From: Nipponacmea schrenckii
Lineage: Eukaryota > Mollusca > Gastropoda > Lottiidae
Length of the DNA stretch: 64,000 nucleotides
NCBI GenBank assembly: GCA_030562195.1
Contig: JAUJPP010000003.1
Coordinates: 48,924,602 to 48,988,601 of the forward strand
Direction: 5' to 3'
Made by a program: the position numbers and the translations under genes. Of the stretch, positions 41,431-56,400 are shown piece after piece. The notes beneath the pieces are model-generated. The model worked only from the letters and a program-made list of their open reading frames with translations. It did no database searches and had not been told where the DNA came from. Numbering within the stretch: the first letter of the stretch is position 1; each line of letters begins with the position of its first letter.

Positions 41431-44400
41431 CTGAAACAAATAACATTATCATTTTTAAACTTTATCTATTTATTTATTGATGTACATAGGCACAACCAAT
41501 GATAAAACATAGTGACCGTGAATCTCATTTCAGGGGAGATTCCTCAATGTAGAGTAAATGTCCAGAGTGAAATTATTGCATAGTCAGAACACTGGTTTTA
41601 GCTTGAGACCTAACGTGAACAGTTAAAGTACGGATAGCCTCTGTTTACGGCCCAGATGATAAGATGCTCTTCCCATGTCAACATTAGGTTAGAAGCAATG
41701 AACAGGGCTATATGTCCCCAATTATGCAGTACTTACCTCATCATGGCGCACACCAAACCATAATTTACGGCGGATTGATTTTGGTAGAAAACGAAAAGGT
41801 GGTATTATATCAAAGATTGGGCAAATAAGTCTAGGGTCAAGTGACTTTGGATCTACTTTGCCTGAAAAAAAAAACCGAAAGTGCGGTAATGAAAGATTTA
41901 ATCTCTTAAAACGTTGTTTAACACAATTTTATTGCGCTATATTTTAATAATCGAGTACTTTCTTATTTGTATTTAATACTATGTGTATTTTGAAGAAAAA
42001 GAATTAGATAAGCCCTCTACATGATTTATTTCCTTTTAAAGTAATACTATAAGATTAGGTATTTAAGCAGAATTTAGATTGGTGACTATGAAAAAACCAT
42101 GAAACGTACCTGTTATCAAGCTAACAATCATACCAACAACACATGTAGTAGCAACAGCAGTAGCACTGTACCATAAGTAAGAAACCGTATACAGGTAATA
42201 GTCAGCTGGGCTGAAAACGATCCCAAATATTTCAATTGGTTCAATGAAACCGAATATATTGAATGTATTTTGATAAATCATCATAAATGATATAAAAATG
42301 TCCAGAAGTAATTGGTAATCGGAGATGAAACAGTACATGAACATTCCCTCAAAAGCCAACCTTAGAACGAAGTAAAAATATAATCTATCTCGCCGAACCA
42401 TTTTTTATCTTTTCTTATATCTTTTATCTTTACCTAGCCATTAACTAAGTGGAAAATAAACACTTACGGTTCGGGAGTGGGAGATGGGGCCATAGTGGTA
42501 GTATTTGGAACGAGAGTCAAATTACAACCATGAGTATAGAGCGGAGGTCTTGGATTTGGTGGTTTATAAACCTGAGCACCAATACCAATCCAAAACATAA
42601 ATACTAGACCAGTAGATAACCCACTATACGCTCCCTTTAAAGACAGAAGAGTAAAAATGTACTTTATAATCAAAAGGTGTAATTTATTGTTACCTGTATA
42701 CTTAAATCATATCTTTATATAACACGTCTTTAGACTATCATTTGTGCCGTCTGATTAATAATTGTATCACGTATAACATAGCCTACAACTTCTACTTTAA
42801 ACCTCTTAACACTTACCCATTTATTGGCCCAAGGAAAGATCATTCCAAGAGTGAACGTACCCAACAAAGGTCCTCCAATCATACCAAACAGAGACAGAGC
42901 TGCCTACAATACAAAATACAGGTTTTTGGAAATGAAAATAAATTTGCATAAGAATTCCAAGGCTTTTTAAATTATTTTCGATACCAATATTGTTCTTTTG
43001 CCCAATGGAATTCCAATTAGACGATATCGTCTTACACATAGAAATATTAATTATGTTTACCTGTAAAACACTTCCTAATAAGGAAGCAACATATGTTAAA
43101 CCTAGACATATAATACCAAATATTACAGCTGAAATCAGAAAGGTTTAAAATTAATTGCTACTTCCATTAATTGAATATGAGAGGACTTACTTTGGTAAAC
43201 TCTTGATTATTTGTTACATTTATATTCATAACTAATTCAACTAAGTCTAGGGCAATAACTCCCAAACCGATCGTCGAATATATTGTCAATTTGAACTTGA
43301 CTACTTATTTATTCCAATGCTTATACCAAGTTTAATCAAAATCCATTGAAAATTACACCCACCAAATATATTGACGCAATTTTACAAGGGCAACTGGGGG
43401 TGCGGGAGAGATTTGTCCCCTTAAAGCCGGGCCCTAAAAGGGGTGGGCAAGCCCGCTGTAGGGGGGCGGGAGGTCCTCCCCCAGAAAATTTTGAAAATAT
43501 TCAATCTGTTGCATTCTGACTTCTGAGACATAATTGGGGGTTTATTATTGGACGAGAGGGATGAGAAAAAAAACATGAAATATGCTCACAATGTCGGAAT
43601 TCATGCACTTTCAGTGCCCGAATATGATCGAGCCGAAAATTAGCTCCCCCCTCCCGTACGTCTATGCTCAGCACTACATGATATACAAAGCAATACACAG
43701 AAAAAACAAAACAAGGTGTTTTATGGATATATAACGACACAACTAGGTTTTACTGAATATGTAGGCTATTCTAAGATACAAACTTCTTACCTAAAACTTT
43801 AGAAATTAAAGTAGCACGTTCTTGTCTCAAGTCCTTAAATATATAGGCTTTAATAACATCTTCCAAAAAGACGGCAGCCAGTGAGTTTAATCCTGATGAT
43901 ATAGTACTGAAACAAAGAAGGTAATTTATAACGCGTTTATAATAAAGGCTACATAAAAATTAGTATTCTCAAATTCTCAATATGAATGCTGATTGCATTT
44001 CGACTATAAGGGGAATATCGGAACCGGAATTTGAATCCGGTCGATTGATTGTTTTATTTCAATTAACTGAACGCTTGTAATTTGAAACAATCAAGACGAG
44101 TTTAGTTGTTAATACACATGCAATGAGTCTCGACACGACCTGATCACACCTTAAACAATCGTACCAGCTCGAGGGATGTATAGATAGGCCTATACTAAGT
44201 ACAAATGATCTGAACTGAAAAACGACACGAAACGAAATACTAAAAACAATACATTAGTAGCAATAAAAATGAAATGAATGGAGTTTTACTTCCTACTCTT
44301 CAGCACCCTTTGGGCTAATGAAGACAGGCAACGCCATGCAGAGTGCAATGATTTTTGCCAGGACAGCGGCAATAGCCTAACTCACTGAGTCACCGCTGCT

Positions 44401-47400
44401 CCTACATTGGTATCAGCTAATGAACACTTTGCATGTGGAAGTATATCAACAACAAATGAGTAAGTATTTGAACAAATAGTGATATGCGTCTAAAAGAGAA
44501 AGCATACCCTGTTAGTCGCCACACTGGCAATTGATCGATGCTTGAGTCAATCTATCTTATTTCTGATTAAAAAAAAATACACCTTGACAATACATGTAGG
44601 CTACATTGGTAGCAGCCAATTCAAGGAAATATATCAATCAATAGGGAATCGAAAAAGAAAATGGAAGAACATTGAGTCCTGCTTGGAAGCACACCCTGCT
44701 TTAATCATACACAACGAAACGAAAAGAAAAAAAAGGCGAGAAGAAAAATAAAGCGACTTGACAAATCAATTTCAATATTTCAAGAGTGATATCAATAATG
44801 CAATTTATCAGTTCAAGGGAGGGAACTGATCACAGAAGTGACAACCACAAAAATTGAGAAAGCATTTCAATATGATGCTTTGAACCACATTCGCCATTGT
44901 TGCTCAACATTTAACTGTATTCTAAAATGATTGAAATTTTAAACCAACCTCAGAGCGCCACTAAACAAACAGGCTACAAATATACCAGGTAATCCAGGGT
45001 AGTCACCCAGTGTGTCCATAACAAATAAGGGAAGTAACTGTAATGATACAAATACAATGCTTGATATACATTAGCGTTTTTACATTTTTGATTCTAGAAA
45101 CATATACATGTAGGAAATTTTATGATCAGGCGAATAGCAGTCGCGATGAAAAAGGGGACTTGGTAAACAGGTGCCTCATTTAAAGGTTAAAGAGAACACT
45201 ATCTTGTTAACGATTATACTAGAAGAGTAGGACGTAAAACTCAATTCATTTCACTTTCATTTTCTTTTTAAAGTTTGTGCAACACTTTTTTGCATGTTTT
45301 GTGAACAATAGACGAACAAGTATGAAGTTTACCTGATCGGCTGCACCTACAAGTCCGTATTGTAATGGGTCACACGTAGCGTAAAAAGCATACATGACAA
45401 TACCAATTAAACAAGATAAATATAATATAGCACATAGACCCGGGAAATTCAACCATAAGGCGCTGAAATAATAATAAGAATAAGATTCCTTTAACATTTT
45501 TGTGACAATTATAGTAGCTCTTCTTATATTATACAATCTCTCTTTAATATCGATGACTATTCCATTGTTTCAATCACATCTTTCGATGAACATAGACCGT
45601 TTTCGTACATTATGTTTTCAAATTCCTTCAATATTTTTTTTATACGACTTGAATCCGTATTTGATGTAGCAAACAAATCAAGGTTTTGTGAAATCTGATA
45701 CATGGTGAATTTTCTCATTTGGGCAAAAGTGAACATAATTCCATAGTCATCAACTGGCTTTGTCAATCTTCATTGAACTAAAAGAAGACATCCTTGTTGA
45801 CTGTTGAATAATGTTTGTGATTGAATATTGTCACAGTTAAATGTTGTTTATTACTTACATTTGAGCTTTACGTAATGTGGGACACGTACATGTTCTCTGT
45901 ACCTGAGCTTGGTTTGTTCCATAAATAGCAACCCATGTGAAAAATCCACCAATAGCGAGAGACCAAACACTGTGTCGTACAGATGGATCGGGACTAAAAC
46001 TGAAAGATGCGAATATTATAAATTAAAATGTTGTAAATTGTTTTTAAAGATGGTGTATTTAAGATAACTTTACATAATATTTTATTCCATTACCTACCAT
46101 TGAGGAGAACCTAGATATATTTAAAAATCACCTTATTACAGCGCGTTTACAATAACATAGGTTTAAGGTGTGAATAAACTCTAATGCATCCGAAATCAAT
46201 GGAGTACTAATAATATTGTCAGTATAAAATAAAACAAAAAAAAAAAGTGGATTTAAGAAAAGCAATTAAACTTACTCGAAGAATTCTACTCTGGACGAAT
46301 TAGCTGCTATTTCCCATGCTCTACCAAATCCTCCAACCAGAATGCTTCCTCGTATTAAAACAGCTATCAAACCAGTCAACATCATAAACACTTGGAAGGT
46401 GTCTGTCCACAATACAGCTTTCATACCTCCCTGAAATGAATAGTAGTTAAGTTTACAGGTTAAATGGATTTGTCAGCTTTCAGAAAGTAAAAAGCAATAC
46501 CGATCTGTCATAACACTTTGTATCCTAAAGAAAAACTGTGGCAATTTGGAGTATTTTCTGTTAGTGACTTTGATTATCGTTATGAGAATTCATTCATTAT
46601 GCCAACTTTTTGTTTCATGAGTATGTGATATTTTAGAATATTAGAATAATATATACACTTACAAAAGCAGTATAAATAGTACATACAACACCAACTGATA
46701 TAACTGACCCCCATAATGTAAAACCAGTTACTGAAATTTAAGGTTTTGTTAGATTAATAAAGCAAAAAATGTTATTAATATTCATGTATCTGCTGTATCA
46801 AGCTGTTTAAACTGGTTAATTAAAAATGTGCTAATTGTTAATCGGTTTTTGGCTATATAATGGATCAAATAGTATTAGTTGAAACCTTCTACAGTAATTT
46901 AAATCCGTACCCCTTCAGTACTTTTCTTACACCAAGTGTAATCTTTTGAAACAGTTTTGACGTGTAATATTAAAAGTTTGATTTTGGTATAAAATGTTCA
47001 TTAAGACTACCCCCTGCACTGGTTATATAAGTAATTGTACTTTTTATAATAGTTGGAAGCATACTGGTCTACATGTTTTAATTCCTGGAATTATGGCTGA
47101 ACAACATTTCGGGTGCACAGGGTCAAACCCTCAGGGATAATTTCGAGTCATTCCGACTACCTCAAGGTCATACCCTAAAGGAAGTCTCGAGTCACAACCC
47201 CAAGGCAATACCCTTAAGAATAATTTCAAGTCATCCGAAAGTCCATTTTTGTATTTCAACCATACAAGGACTGACGACTTCATTGCCATAACGATTGAAG
47301 ACTCTTTCAAACTATATCAAATATATTATTAGTATTATATTCACCTGCATTCAAAGCTAATGAAGGAGCATATAGTACAATGGCCATATACAACACCTAT

Positions 47401-50400
47401 AAAACAAAAGCACAAAATAAGCTTAGTACAAAAGATATGAATCAATCGATTTGGAAGAAATTTCAAATTGTACGTCTTTTGTGCAGCTGAAAACCGTGAA
47501 TCGTTGAAACCTTTCTTAGGTAAATCATTATTTGGTTGGAAAAGATTTAAAGATTATTTTCATCGGAGTCTTACCATCTGAGTTGCAAAAGTCATAGATC
47601 CGGCAGTTCTAACACCTTTACTAAATCTCTTCTCAAGATACTGAAATATACAAACATATATAAATATGGCATATATCTTCATACATAGAAATCATACATA
47701 TTATACTGTATGCAGTACAGGTATATATATATCGTATGCAAATATTCGTGAATATACAAAATATACATCCATGCTCGCTAATCTGAGGGTCCGGCAAAGG
47801 CCGAGATAAACCATCGGATTTTTCAGCCCGGTTTAACCTTGTCAGTGATGCAGGATGAGGAAACTGATATGGAAAAAGTACCGTCCAATAAATCGAGGCC
47901 CCGTGTACTACAGGCTGCATACGTTAAAGATATCTAGAGAGTTGGAAATCGCGAAGTCCTGGGAAAATCAGCACACTATAGACTACATGGCGTTGCCTGT
48001 CATTAGACCATAAAGTGCAGCAGAGGAGTAGGACGTCGTTCCTTTTTTTTTTACTGTTTAGGATTCAAGATATATCAAGCTGTTTTGATTTGTGATATAG
48101 TAATGAATTTTCATTCAACCATTGAAAGCTTCTCGAACAATAATACAGATCTTAAAAGTGTATTTTATTTTTCATGGTGTCCGTGTCCTGACCCCTGATG
48201 CTTGGCATGTTAATAAGGGCTTAAGTACTTAAACTCTACATTTAACATGGAGTGTCCTGTTCATTGACCCACTCACAAATTAATCATGCATCAAATATAT
48301 CATAGCCAAATTTCCATTAAAAAAAATATCAAGCATTGGCCATTTTCATCGGCTGACATTAGGCTAAATGTAGTTATCGGGGCCTGTATGTTAGTACATG
48401 TAAAATATTTTTTTATTTAGATGAGGTAATGGCCAGCATCGTTATCACACGTGAATACGAATTTAAAAGCTTCGAAAGTATTTTTATACAACACGATAGG
48501 TTGATATGGGTTCTTATATCACCAACCACAATGGCGTCTGTGGAAGAAGAACCCAAAAACCATGTTAAGGTAAAGATTGCAACTATTGAGTTTATACATG
48601 TAGATGATTTCGGCGCAATAAGTCCTGAATACTACTGTCATACTAGATGCCTTTGATGAAGAAAACACTTTGTCCTTCATTTTGAATATAATTATAGAAA
48701 ATATTTATCTATAAACGGTTAACACCCTATAATCCAATAGATTATCAAGTTGACATAACCATAATATTGTCAAATTTAATACCTTTCTATTATTATATGA
48801 TCTTATATTATTGTGTCATTAAAAACACCAAGGACGAGTGTTAGCCACGTAAACAACCTAAAAAAGCATATTTTGGTGCATTAATGAATCGTTTTTATTA
48901 TAATGTAACTTGAGGTTTTATAAGTTCAGTCAAGCGTATTTTATTTCAAAGCTAAAAAAGATGATCATTATGTGAACTGAAGCATAGGCCTCCTAGATGC
49001 ATATACATGTACATTTGTAACTTCTTGACATGCAGTGAGTTGTTTAGTCTTTTTATTCACTACAAAGACGTGTGCAAAGTTGGATATTTGGGGTTTTTTT
49101 TTATCTTTTGGCCTTAAGCTATATAGTAGGGCCTACATATCAAAAGGCGTCAATCAACCTATAAAAAATAACTTGCTAGTCTCTATACTTCTATCTGAGT
49201 ACCTCCCATCTATCAATTCTTAATACAAGAAATCTGCCCTAAATTTACTCAAAAAATATATAACAGACCATTTAAAAATAGCATATATCTCACTTCCATG
49301 CTTTCGAAGTACTTATTATACAGCAGTGTATGTAATAGCAATCTCAAATTTTTGAAAACTTGAAAAAAATTTCAGGACGGAATATAAATCAGAAACTCTC
49401 AAACAGTCCTAAATAGAAGTACTTATTATTGTCCACTATTTTCTTTCTTCTCGAGTACATACACCTTTATTGTGGAGAAACAGATAGAATTTCCAAGTTG
49501 TTTATTGAGGAAGTCGAATGTATACTTTAAAGCAATAAAAGATGGTGTGAGGTTGTAAGTTTTGACATGGATACTGTGATCGTTTTTTTACCCACACAGT
49601 AAATTGGCCGTGTATTGCAATCACACCGGTATTCCGAGGACCCGTCTGTCTGTTACCATGTGGCTCACTCAACGGGCTAAAATTCTTTATGGATTCTTTT
49701 GATTTTAATTTTGTGGATCAGTGTCACTAGGGAGATTTTCGTGATGATCCGATAATTTTTCACTGAAATAGCTGCCCGACTTAATGTTTTCATTCTATGA
49801 GCTATATTATGCCGACTCGTGCTCATTCTTCAGGCAATAATTTTTTTACTTTTATACGCCCACATGTAGTACCCTGTCTGTCACAGTCTTTACATTCACA
49901 TTTAGCATTCACAATTACTTTAGTTACATATAAAATTTAAGTAAAAATAACATTGAAGTTTTCTTAAAATCTCTATAGACTAAACATGAACCAAATGTGA
50001 ATGAACAGCAAACAATGATTTGTACATGCATCAAAGCTGCTAGTGGGCATATGTAAGGCTATCTTTTGTTGTTTTTTCCCCTCAAATCCTATATGAATTA
50101 ATACATCTGGTGCTTTCATAATGTTTCATTTATGCCAATAATGTTACAAAACATAAGGCTGTTTTTAAAGACGAGGTTATTGTGACATAGTACTCACATT
50201 GAATAAATATAAATACAATTTACTATATTTTAAGGTTACGGATGGTGTAGAAAAGATAAGTTATATATTTCTTATTGGCCAAGTTTTAAAGATGATGTTT
50301 CCTTCTATAACTTTAAAACTTGGCCAATAAGAAATACAGCGATCAGTGGACCTACCTGGTGTAATAAATATACAACAGAATCCTCTATAATACATAAATC

Positions 50401-53400
50401 CATAGGACAATTATGTAGTTTTAAGGATGATTACTTGGTTTTATCGGATTATACAGGACGGGGATTCTGTTGTATAGTTATGGCAATATACTCTTATTGA
50501 AGTTTGTAATATAAGGAAGGCCATTATCTATTACAATCACTTGCGTTGGATTCAATATACACTTCACCAAATAATTAATTGTACGATGACGTAACGCAAG
50601 TTAGCGTAATGTAATAATTCAACATCACACAATTTATTGTCATTTCAAAAAAGGACATTTATTACATTGAGGAACACCCTCGATCATATTTGACAAACCC
50701 AGTTACGCAGTGATCACCTTTTTGGGAAAAGGACATTAATTACATTTAGAAACATCCTTGGTCATATTTGACAAACCCAGTTACACAGTGCTCATACATT
50801 TTTGAGAAAAAGATATTGATTACATTGAGGAACACCCTTGGTCATATTTGACAAACCCAGTTACACAGTGCTCACTTTTTTGAGAAAAGGACATTAATTA
50901 AATTGAGGAACACCCTTGGTCATATTTGACAAACCCTGTTACACAGTGCTCACTTTTTTTGAGAAAAGGACATTAATTAAATTGAGGACCACCTTTGGTC
51001 ATATTTAACGAACCCAGTTACCAGTTACACAGTGCTCAATTTTTTGAGAAAAGGTCATTAATTTAATTGAGGAACAGCCTTGTTCATATTTAACGACCCG
51101 TTACACAGTGCTCACTTTTTTCAGAAGGGCATTAATTAAATTGAGGAACATCCTTGGTCATATTTGACAAACCCTGTTACGCAGTGCTCATTTTTTTCAG
51201 AAGGACATTAATTAAATTGGGGAACATCATTGATAAAAGGTATCCAGAAGTCACTACCTTCATTTTTTTGTTGTTTTTTAGAACCAAATTCAAATATTCA
51301 AAACAATTTTGCTAGGTACAGAATATTCCATTTACGCTTACCTCATATGCACTGGTAACTCTAAGATTATAGAAAATAGGAATAAATATATGTGCTGCTC
51401 CAGCCACAACAAACAGATACGATAAACCAATCCAAAAATATATTGTGGTAAATCTGAAATATAGGGATAATAAAGCATAAGTTAAAACTCTTTGCTTAAA
51501 AACGAAATCAGGATTTAGTACTGATTAATACAGCTACATTGAGTATTAGATATTACAACATGAGTATTGTTTGTGAATAAAACTGGCTATGCGTGAAAAG
51601 TCTAATTTAAACTATCAGATATGAATCATATCGTGATATAGAAATTTCTTCACGCACGGAATTATTAAAAATTGAGCAATCAACTGAATTTAAGTAGTAA
51701 ACCAAATGAAAGTTGGTCAATAGAATTATTGTAACCCAACTTATATTGATCGGCTGTATCTGAATGTGCAGATGCAAAATGGAGTTGTACATCTGATAGT
51801 TGACCTTGAGCTTCTTTCTGTATCGTTATTTTTCTTTATTACTGTAACACATTGTTTACAAAATAAGGAAAAATATAAAACATCGAACTGGTGGTGCTTT
51901 CAAAATAGAAGATAGCTTGCCAGGCAAGGTAACATACGCCCACTTCAGCAAACAGAATATTCCATGTTTTTTCAATTAATCAAGGGCAATAACTCATACA
52001 CCGACATCTGGAATCGCACCATTTTTTAACTTGTCCGAGATGTTATTGAGATGAATACACATACCAAGTTTCATTCAAATCGGATAAAAAGTACAGCTTC
52101 TATTAAGTACACAAGTAAATTTTAACATTTTCTCATTAAATCAAGGGCCATAACTCATAAACAGACATCTGGCGAGATATTATCAAGATGAATACACATA
52201 CCAAGTTTCATCGGATGAAAACTATAGCTTCTATTGCATACACAAGTACATTTAACGTTTTTTCATTTAATCAAGGGCCATAACTCAAAAAACCGACATC
52301 TGGAATCGTGCCATTTTCGAACTTGTCTGAGATATTATCAAGATGAATACCCATACCAAATTTCATTAAAATCGGATGCAAACTTTGGCTTCTATTGTGT
52401 ACACAAGTATATATTAACGTTTTTTCATTTAATCAAGGGCCATAACTCATAAACCGACATCTGGAATCGTGCCATTTTCGAACTTGTACGAGATAATATC
52501 AAGATGAATAGACATACCAAGTTTCATTCAAATCGGATGAAAACTACAGCTTCTATTGCGTACACAAGTAAATTTTAACGTTTTTTCATTTAATCAAGAG
52601 CCATAATTCATAAACCGACATCTGGAATCGTGCCATTTTCGAACTTGTCCGAGATATCATCAAGATGAATACACATACCAAGTTTCATTCAAATCGGATA
52701 AAAACTCTGGCCTGTATCGCGTACACAAGTAATTGTTGACGGACGGACGGACCGACCGACGGACCGATGGACCGACGGACCGACGGACCGACGGACGGAC
52801 AGGGGTCATGGCAATATACGTCCACATTTTCATGTGGGCGTATAAAAATAATGTGAAAGTTTTCTCAAAAAAAACCTAGTTTAAGAGTAAAAATAATTAT
52901 AAATCATTCTAAAAATATTACAGTGTATCAGATACAGATTCTGTATTTAATGTTACTCTATCTTTAGGTGTATAAATATGTTATTTATAAATCTCGGGAG
53001 TCAACGTTCGCTATAATTTTTTTAATGTAGGGGCCTACTGTAAAAAGGGGCAGTTTTGATAAAAACAAAAACAAAAATTGTGAAAGCCAAACAACCACAT
53101 GAAGATATGACCAGTAATGGACAAGTTTGAATAAATAACTTTGCTGGTACAGTTTCGAAAACGTAATATATAACATAAGATATAATCCAGTCCAGACAAA
53201 ATATCTATACAACTTATACGTTCTTCACCTAAATCGAGCAAGAATAGTTATGCTTTCTAAAACGATAAGCATAAAGATGGCGAGACTCATTTCTCATCCA
53301 ATGCCTTTAAAATGACGTTTTCAGACAATTAACATAAATTCAAATGTAGCAGGAGGGATCGAGTTCATCCAGAACAATCGTCGAAGTTTTCTGAAAATGA

Positions 53401-56400
53401 GTTCCGCAGACATGTCTGCAAATCTTGTTGTTTCTAAGTCGATTAATCGACCTACCGACCAGCTAAAGTCTGTATACGTATACCTAACGAAGTTGCGGAC
53501 TGCACGTGCAAAGCCAAACATCGGTTCTGATAACTTCTTAATGGTCTAAGGATTATGAACAGCTTGGTTTAACAAGTAAAGACCAATATGGTTTAAGTAA
53601 AATGGATACAACTGCATATATTAATAGATAAATACAGACAATTGAGGAATGCACACTGCAGTATTATTTACAAAAAAACTTTCACACACAAATGCGTATG
53701 ATTCGACTACATTCGATCACGTCAGATCTAGTTACCAGAATCAGGACACTAGAATAATTAGGAGATATTTTAAAGGATAGACCTCGATGAACTACTTTTC
53801 TAAACCGGAAATATCATGACCCTTAACATCATTTGCCTGATTTAGTCTGGCGTTGATTTAATGGACTTCAATTAGGTCCGGGTCTTTTATTTCTATGACG
53901 TAAAAACCACCCGAAAGATTCGGATGTTGTAAAGTGAGCACAATATTTAAAGAAATAAAAATAGGCACACATTTTTAAGCACACCTCATTTAGGCACACG
54001 GCCAGATAAGCACATGTCATTTAGGCACAGCGTTTTAGGCACATAATCAATTAGACACATACCAAATAAGGCACATTCTTTGTTTACACAATCGAATATG
54101 TGCCTAATTAAAGTTCTGCCTAAATCGCTGTGCCTAATTGACAGTGTGCCGAATTTTAATGTGCCTAAAGACCTAAAAAAAATGTGCCTAATTGATTTTG
54201 CGTCTAATTAAAAGTGTGCCTTAATTACTGTGTTTAAATGAGGTGTTCTTAAAATAGTGCCTAAATGACTGCTTACCTAAATATATAGTCATACAAGTAA
54301 CTATTTTTCTTGAATAGTCTTGCGTTAGTGTCGTCATCATCTCGTCAAAAACAATATGAATGTTTAACTTTAAAGGAAAGAGACAAGAACTCTTTATCAT
54401 TAGATATAACTGAACAGAGATTTTCATACCATCTCAATGTTTTCAAAACTAACCAGGAGTATGTTATTTATGTTCGATTTTACTCGCTATCACAAACATT
54501 AAATAGGTAAACGACTTATCTTACAAATAGATGAATGAAAGTACAATTTTAGATAGTCTAAAAAATAAAAATTAATATCAACCTGCAGTCCTCTAAACAA
54601 AAATAACTTTTTTTAGTAAGGGTTTATTTTGGCTCAAACAGATGGTACGGTATATCAAGGTCACTCTTTTATCTAAACAGTTTTAAGTCGTCAGTCGCGA
54701 TTAAAGAGTTGTGTATATTTAAGGATAGTTATAAATGGAACTTATATACAGTACACATTACGTTGATCACAAACGATAAAGTCAGGAATAAGGACATCTG
54801 TTCAAGTTGTTTAAGTTCATTGACATTAATAACAAATTTCCGTTTACATTAACTTATGACCTTAGACCCGTATCAACAAGTGGAACTTAAAATTCATATC
54901 TCAAATATTTACGAATTAGTCATACTAATAGTAAACTCCTTATTTTACATAGGTCAAGGATAAGACCTAATAAATAAGGATACGTTCCTGTCTAGCATTT
55001 ATCCTCAGGGGACAATACAATGCGTGATATGAAGAAAATATTCCGATGTATAGTTTGTTTAAAAATACACAAGTATATGTGTATATAATCGAGGTTTGTC
55101 TAGGTTTCGAGTATAAATTGATCGTAAATTATCAAAGAAGGTAAAGCCTACGAGCTTTGTTCTACTTTTACATCTCAAATGACCTGGATTGACTCATTTT
55201 ATGTTTACCCTGATTCATATACATGTACATTGCATATTTATGTCAATCACTTTGTAACGACATAAGTTAAGGTTGAAACATGGGTACTAATAAATAATAA
55301 TTTCGCGTTTGTTTGGATATTCTATAAAAAGTGGCTAGCCTATTGACATGAGTTTGATAAGCCAACAATTTGGTTAACCATTTCGCATTCAGGAAGACAT
55401 TGTGATAATCACAATCAAGTCTATGGAAATAGTTTTATCATTCACATGCCAGTATCAAAATTTACAACATCCCATGTTATTGCCAAGTTTAGTTATTTCA
55501 ATACTACCAACTTGGCTATTCACGAAATATATTATCTGACACTGAGGTTAAGGCTAAGGTATTCAGATTATAATTTTGAGTATACGTCTGTTTACTTAGT
55601 AGTTTAGTATCATACTTCACCTACTTAGTTCGTTTAACAAGAAGGCTTTAAAAATAGTTCATACAGCAAGGACATTAAATTAGTCTGCCCTGGTATTACT
55701 CACTTTACTGAACGAAAAATATAACACAAACTGACACTAGTACAATCGGCAACATATTTTAAATTAGATTAGAAATCTTTCCATGTTTAAAATACATCAC
55801 AGATCAAAACACTATTGCATGGTCTAATCCATTTAGGTAGGACAATTATTAAGTGGAAAGATGCAAGACTAGTCAACAGGGCATATGCATACATAGATAT
55901 ATAATATATATTTGTAAAAGGTATAGATATCACATAGATGACAGCCATTAAGTCAATGTTCATATTATGTCAATCTAAACTTGTATTATCACTTATCACC
56001 CTTTCACTTCACTTGGCTGTATAGATTGATCGACATCATTATTTTGTTGTATTGTTCAAATTCTTAACATTCTGACTTTTATATTTACCACAGCTGATTT
56101 AAAACTTTTATGTATTTTAATCTAGTTAGCAACATTCAATAGGTATTTAATCTATGATTCTACTTAAATTACCCCCCCCCCCCCCCAGATTGGCTAACAT
56201 TAATATTATATATCAAACAACTAGAAATCATGAAAACTGAAAACTGAAATCTTAATCTAAATCTGATCTAAAAGAATCACCCAAAATGGATATTGTAGTT
56301 GCTTCGCATCATAACCTTGTATTTTCTTTAAACTTATCAGCAGCAACAGTTTCAAGTTTCTTTTTTTATGTATACACGGAAATCAAAAGGCAAAGAAGTA

